Assembly: GCA_033557675.1 (NCBI GenBank)
Contig: JAWQRM010000446.1
Location: 1 to 22,563, forward strand
Reading direction: 5' to 3'
Length of the DNA: 22,563 bases
DNA from: Coptodactyla brooksi
Lineage: Eukaryota; Arthropoda; Insecta; Coleoptera; Scarabaeidae
Shown here: in pieces, positions 18,961-22,563 of the stretch
Layout: each line of letters begins with the position of its first letter
How positions within the stretch are numbered: the first letter of the stretch is position 1
Notes under the pieces: generated by a model
The model's input: the letters and a program-made list of their open reading frames with translations, nothing else
Told to the model about the DNA's origin: nothing
Database searches by the model: none
Program-made: the position numbers and the translations under genes

Positions 18961-19154
18961 TTATTCAGTGAATTGTACATAAATGTCAAAAAAAAAATTG
19001 TATTGAATTTAATAATTTTCTTTAATTCATTTGCAATATATTTTTACCAATTTGTCTATCTTTGCATTACTATATTAACAAATTATTTCTTCAAATATAT
19101 CGTATTAGTACAGGGATTTGCAATTTACAGCCGCTTAACTTTGAAATAACAGCT

Positions 19155-19220
19155 GGGTGACAATTGTCACCCGCGCGCCTAACCGCGTTCTTATGACTAG
19201 CTCGTCTAACGCAGGGTTAA
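19155..19220 (-). repeat. P2 right terminus (subterminal repeat, TIR, TTAA)
   Basis: GGGTGACAATTGTCACCC is itself a perfect 18-base palindrome. It is followed by GCGCGC, and the tip AACGCAGGG abuts TTAA. Confidence 0.82.
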
Positions 19221-19831
19221 CATAAGAATCAAGCAATATACTGTACAATGATTTGCTATAACTTCCTGATCTCAAAATATGATGATTTATCTCATCTATG
19301 ACTCCAATGTCTTAAAAAGTAAAAGGACTTTTTCCTTTTCTAAGGAAATTTTTAGTGCATCTTATAGTATGCACTAAAAATTATCATATATATTTTAGTA
19401 TGTTAAACACTTCCCCATAATTACGTCGTACTTCTTAACAAACCTATTGGTTTATTATTTTTTATCTACATATGTATAACCCACTTACTGAAAAATAAAA
19501 TAAAACAAAACGCAACACAATAAATGCGTTCGTGGACTGTAATTCTGTCAACTTGTGCAACAAATTTTTTAAAATTTCAAAAGTTGACATGACACGACTA
19601 ATTAGTCAAAAATTGAAGGTACTTGTTGGAGAAATTAAAGATTAGCTTAGAGGGCACAGCCATTGTTGATGTTCCATTCGTATAGATTTGTTTTATTTGA
19701 AATTGACCAAAAAGTGGAAATTTGCTACGTGGACGTAAAATGTTGACAGGAGGCTGCAGAAATAGATAGAAGTAAATCGGTACGTTTATTAACAAATTCT
19801 AAGTAATCAAGCGTCAACATACTTTATATTT
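19221..19831. other. AT-rich intergenic DNA
   Basis: No gene recognised. It contains the perfect hairpin listed at 19347-19382. Confidence 0.5.
19347..19382. repeat. perfect 14-bp hairpin
   Basis: AATTTTTAGTGCAT (19347-19360) and ATGCACTAAAAATT (19369-19382) are exact inverted copies around an 8-base loop. No mobile-element motif lies next to it. It could be the joined ends of an eroded MITE or a small structured RNA. Confidence 0.92.
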
Positions 19832-20087
19832 CTAAGTATAAAACAGTGAAATACAATAGTCATAATATAAAGTAGTCCTATTCGTTTATATAGTTTATAA
19901 ATTCATATCGGTCCATGTTCTCCTTGTTTTCTTCTCTTCATAACATTTTATATGAATTCATAACATTTAATATAAACATAATTTATATCCCTCTAAAGTA
20001 TAAAATAGTTTTATCCATTTATAGAGTTTATTACTTCATTTTATATCGGTTCATGCTCTCCTTGTTTTCTTTTCTTCATAACATTTT
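19832..20087. repeat. imperfect tandem duplication, about 95-118 bp units
   Basis: Unit one (19832-19949) and unit two (19993-20087) share CTAA-GTATAAAA-AGT, ATATCGGT-CATG-TCTCCTTG and CTTCATAACATTTT in order. Unit one carries extra AT-rich sequence. The repeat explains the apparent open frame at 19915-20271, whose hydrophobic translation reflects T-rich DNA. Confidence 0.85.
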
Positions 20088-20800
20088 GTGTGCTCTCACC
20101 TTGTCAAAGACTTCATTCTTTTTTATTTACAATATATTTGCTATAGCTTTCTATTTTCCTCTCGTTCTGCTTGGCATCAGTTTTCAGGCTGATTCAAGAT
20201 TATTCTTAATTAAGTTTTCCTTTCCCTTTCATGTCCCGACCATCTCCCAGAATAGTACCCTAAAATATTAATCGCTTCATAATTCAATAATGGTCTGTAT
20301 TCGTATTTGCTGTCTTTGGTCTCATTATTGGTTGAATTACTTTTTTCCAAATATTTGCAATCTTCCTTTTTCATTTGCCATCATTGCATCAGCCCCACCT
20401 AACACTGCTGGCTGACTTATCATTATGTAGATGCTTAGTTTTGTGCATTCATTTTAGATCATTTCGCTGATGTATAATGTAAATTTGAATATTTTAAGCT
20501 CATGAGCTTTGTTCGTGTGTTTTTTATCAGGCATCTCTGTTATTAATCATATGCACAGCTTTGCGTTCATTATAAAACTAGTTATTAACTGTTTGGTTGG
20601 ACTCTACATCTATACTCTATGCAGCTCATTTCAGATATCACGTCTTATATTTCTGTGAATAGTATCTATGTTTCTAACTCGTTTCCAAGCCTTATTTTGT
20701 ATATATTACTGTATTTCATCATACCATAGTCACTTGTATTGCGTTCATAATTTTTTTAGTGTATTTATATTTAGTGAAAACATGTAATTGTCTGCTCTGT

Positions 20801-20844
<44 letters not shown>

Positions 20845-22119
20845 GCCAGATGTTCCTCCTTATTATATAATTGGTTTAATTACACGAATTAGTGTACTGT
20901 TGATCTTATGCTGTTATATGTCTTCTTATGGTCTTTCTTTAATTAACATAACATTTCGCTGGCAATACAAAGGCAGCGTTATTCCAATTTTTCATTCCTT
21001 AGACATAGTTTGGTCAATCTTTCTGTGATGTATTTCTATATTTTCCTTAACAGTTTTCATCGGTTTTCGTTGAAAGTTATTATGAATGAAAACCAACCTC
21101 GACTGCAGTTTCTTTAATTTATGCTTATTTTCGTGCTTTCTAATTTGCTACCTGGGCAAATTAGAATGGCTCTCTAAAACAACAAGATGGAGTTTTTCAT
21201 TTCTAACTCTCACCTCTCAAACAATATACGTAGTCATAAAATTAAACATAAAATAAAATTAGATTGCTAGACTTTTGTATAGTTTCTGTTCTTAATTTTA
21301 AGATAGTGATGTTCTGGAATGGTGAAATTTTCGAGGTGACCGACATCTCACATTGTACGTCAAGTTGGAAATATTTATTACGAAAAAGTATGCTTAGAAA
21401 CCGCCAAGATTATAGCTTGCACTAAGCTATACACATGCACTTAAATGTACTCCCCTAAAGAGGAATTACTTAGAGCTCACCCTCTCTAAACAGTTGGAGA
21501 AAGTTACACGAATCCGTTTTCTGATGGAACATGAGTTTGGAAAACGATAAGCGAGGCTTCAAATGTCAGTGACTAATTGAAATGGAAGGCTATTCATGTG
21601 GCTTTATCCTAATCTTACTTTATTGATAAATCGAATAGAGTATATAGGAGGCTCTGCGGTTTTAATATCATAAATTAATTGTAAATAAACTTAATATTAA
21701 CCTTTATATTTATGAGTAGTTTATTGTACCACAGTGTAACTTATATAAAGGTCATACGGACTTTCTAATTTCACTTTTAATGGTTTTGTTTCGATTTTAA
21801 ATTAATATTATTACATCACAATCCTCTGTGATCTAACTGGTCCACATACCTTTGTTTTTATGTGGATGTTTTTTCAACTTATCCATAATTTTCTAATAAT
21901 CTATATCCGTTTTTGGGCTTAATGTCATTTTCGGCTGTGAATTGTGACGTTTCATTACAGTTGTCATATTTAAAATGGGTATTTATTAAACTATACATGT
22001 TTTGACAAAAAGTTATCTTAAATAAAATGAAATAAAAATAAACAAAGTAAATGTAAAAAATGTATGAAAATAAAATGTAATTTCACGTCTTAATGTATAT
22101 GATAGTTGTGGTAATGATC
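20088..22119. other. T-rich intergenic DNA, no gene recognised
   Basis: From about 19,900 to 21,100 the plus strand is markedly richer in T and C than in A and G. No transposase or host-gene motif is visible. Small palindromes occur at 20496-20509 (AAGCTCATGAGCTT) and 21411-21431 (TATAGCTT/AAGCTATA). It might be intronic to a gene whose exons lie outside the window, but nothing here proves that. Confidence 0.45.
20804..20841. repeat. (TA)n microsatellite
   Basis: Nineteen uninterrupted TA dinucleotides. It is longer than the tract at the window start. Confidence 0.95.
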
Positions 22120-22446
22120 TCACTGAAATAAAGTACTGGGCGTAGGGAAGTCAGACACATTCAATTTTTTTGTTATGAAAAAATCCCGTGTGGATTGCCG
22201 GTTTCGTTTTCTTTCTTGAGGCAATTCGTTGTAACAGCATATTGCGTCTAAAACATCTCTTCTTGCTTTTGAACATCTTTGATAGACGGGATCATTTTCT
22301 AGAAATGTATCTAAAATTTTAGTAATCGTATCAACGCTTTGGCTAATAAAAGCAGTAGAAAGTTCTCTTGTTGGCGGTTCATCAGATGTGGAAGGGTCAT
22401 CATCATTGTATATTTCGATGGTGTCCTCGAGAGAAACATCTCTCAC
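22120..22446 (-). pseudogene. pogo/Tigger-like transposase C-terminal frame (tentative)
   Basis: A 108-codon minus-strand frame runs to a stop at 22120-22122. It has an acidic stretch (IEIYNDDDPSTSDEPPT), a helical segment with SVDTITKILDTFLENDP, then YQRCSKARRDVLDAI and RKRNRQSTRDFFITKK. Pogo/Tigger-like transposases end in a similar way: an acidic linker, a short helical segment and a basic ...RQ.T...FF motif after the DDE domain. The catalytic domain itself is not in the window. The first codon is GTG, directly preceded by a stop, so the true upstream sequence is either across a splice acceptor (AG|GTG possible) or lost at the adjoining mariner insertion. A host-derived protein tail is an alternative. 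Confidence 0.4.
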
Positions 22447-22453
22447 CTACATC

Positions 22454-22563
22454 TACGAGGGTTGCCTTTTATATTTCGGGATTAGAGAACAAAAACAAAT
22501 ATTAATAATCGAAAATCACTTTATTGTTTTTCAAAATATTCCCCATGAAGATCTATACACTTT
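22454..22563 (-). mobile_element. 3' end of another mariner-like element, cut by window edge (M4)
   Basis: TA (22454-22455) is followed by CGAGGGTTGCC, a start typical of the terminal repeat of a Tc1/mariner-like family distinct from M1 and M2. Near the window end the minus strand reads KCIDLHGEYFEKQ, which matches the last residues of mariner-type transposases (..KCI.L.G.Y.EK) about 50 bases before the terminus. The rest lies outside the window. The insertion point is about eight bases from the start of the pogo-like frame. Confidence 0.65.

Larger units (their letters stand above)
17321..19220 (+). mobile_element. piggyBac-family element P2 with both ends
   Basis: TTAA (17321-17324) followed by CACTGCGTT is mirrored by AACGCAGGG then TTAA (19217-19220). 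The right end therefore reads inward as TTAACCCTGCGTTA. Subterminal sequence is also inverted: GCGCGC (17335-17340) and GGTGTCACCC (17349-17358) against GGGTGACAATTGTCACCC (19155-19172) and GCGCGC (19173-19178). TTAA target sites and asymmetric subterminal repeats are typical of piggyBac elements. The right end has about 36 extra bases between tip and subterminal repeat. At 1.9 kb it is shorter than complete elements (about 2.5 kb), which fits the missing coding centre. Confidence 0.85.

Noticed and set aside
19915..20271. 118-codon hydrophobic frame resembling a multi-span membrane protein
   Set aside because: It is built on an imperfect tandem duplication in T-rich DNA, and the duplicated units do not keep the same spacing, as selection on a protein would require.

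Overview
This window looks like AT-rich insect nuclear DNA. It has no operons, no bacterial-type genes and no rRNA, tRNA or CRISPR. It does hold long AT-rich non-coding stretches, two (TA)n microsatellites and a dense graveyard of eukaryotic DNA transposons (piggyBac, mariner, Tc1-like, hAT, pogo/Tigger-like). The mix of mariner and piggyBac relics in such AT-rich DNA would fit an ant or bee, but that assignment is an inference. I find no intact host gene. Almost every open frame is a chance frame or a piece of a dead transposase.

Layout: 1-3075 is AT-rich intergenic DNA with small tandem and inverted repeats, plus a weak hammerhead-like motif near 1154-1223. 3076-3249 is one copy of a dispersed repeat (R1) whose partner (R2) lies at 7667-7830 inside a GC-richer patch. 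4004-5390 is a decayed piggyBac transposase (P1). 5956-6668 is a mariner copy with both terminal inverted repeats but a mostly deleted transposase (M1). 7300-7390 is an N-terminal scrap of another mariner. 8530-9400 (minus) is a hAT transposase missing its first catalytic segment. 10400-10960 is a Tc1/IS630-like DDE relic. 11827-12815 (minus) is a decayed copy of a large transposon-associated protein family that I recognise by motifs but cannot name.

14413-15356 (minus) is a second mariner (M2). Its catalytic middle has been replaced by a second, partial copy (B) of the unnamed family's 3' part (A, 11664-12088). 15357-17320 is intergenic, with a possible LTR-like fragment. 17321-19220 is a TTAA-bounded piggyBac relic (P2) with matching termini, a fold-back sequence in its 5' part and a well-preserved C-terminal cysteine-rich domain. 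19221-22119 is T-rich intergenic DNA with perfect hairpins, a tandem duplication and a (TA)n tract. 22120-22446 (minus) is a pogo/Tigger-like C-terminal frame. It is abutted by the terminus of yet another mariner-like element, which runs off the window end.

The genes do not work together. The shared theme is decay: each transposase kept recognisable N- or C-terminal parts and lost its catalytic core. The most unusual structures are the A/B copy inside M2, the self-inverted coding segment in M1, the fold-back element in P2 and the R1/R2 dispersed pair.
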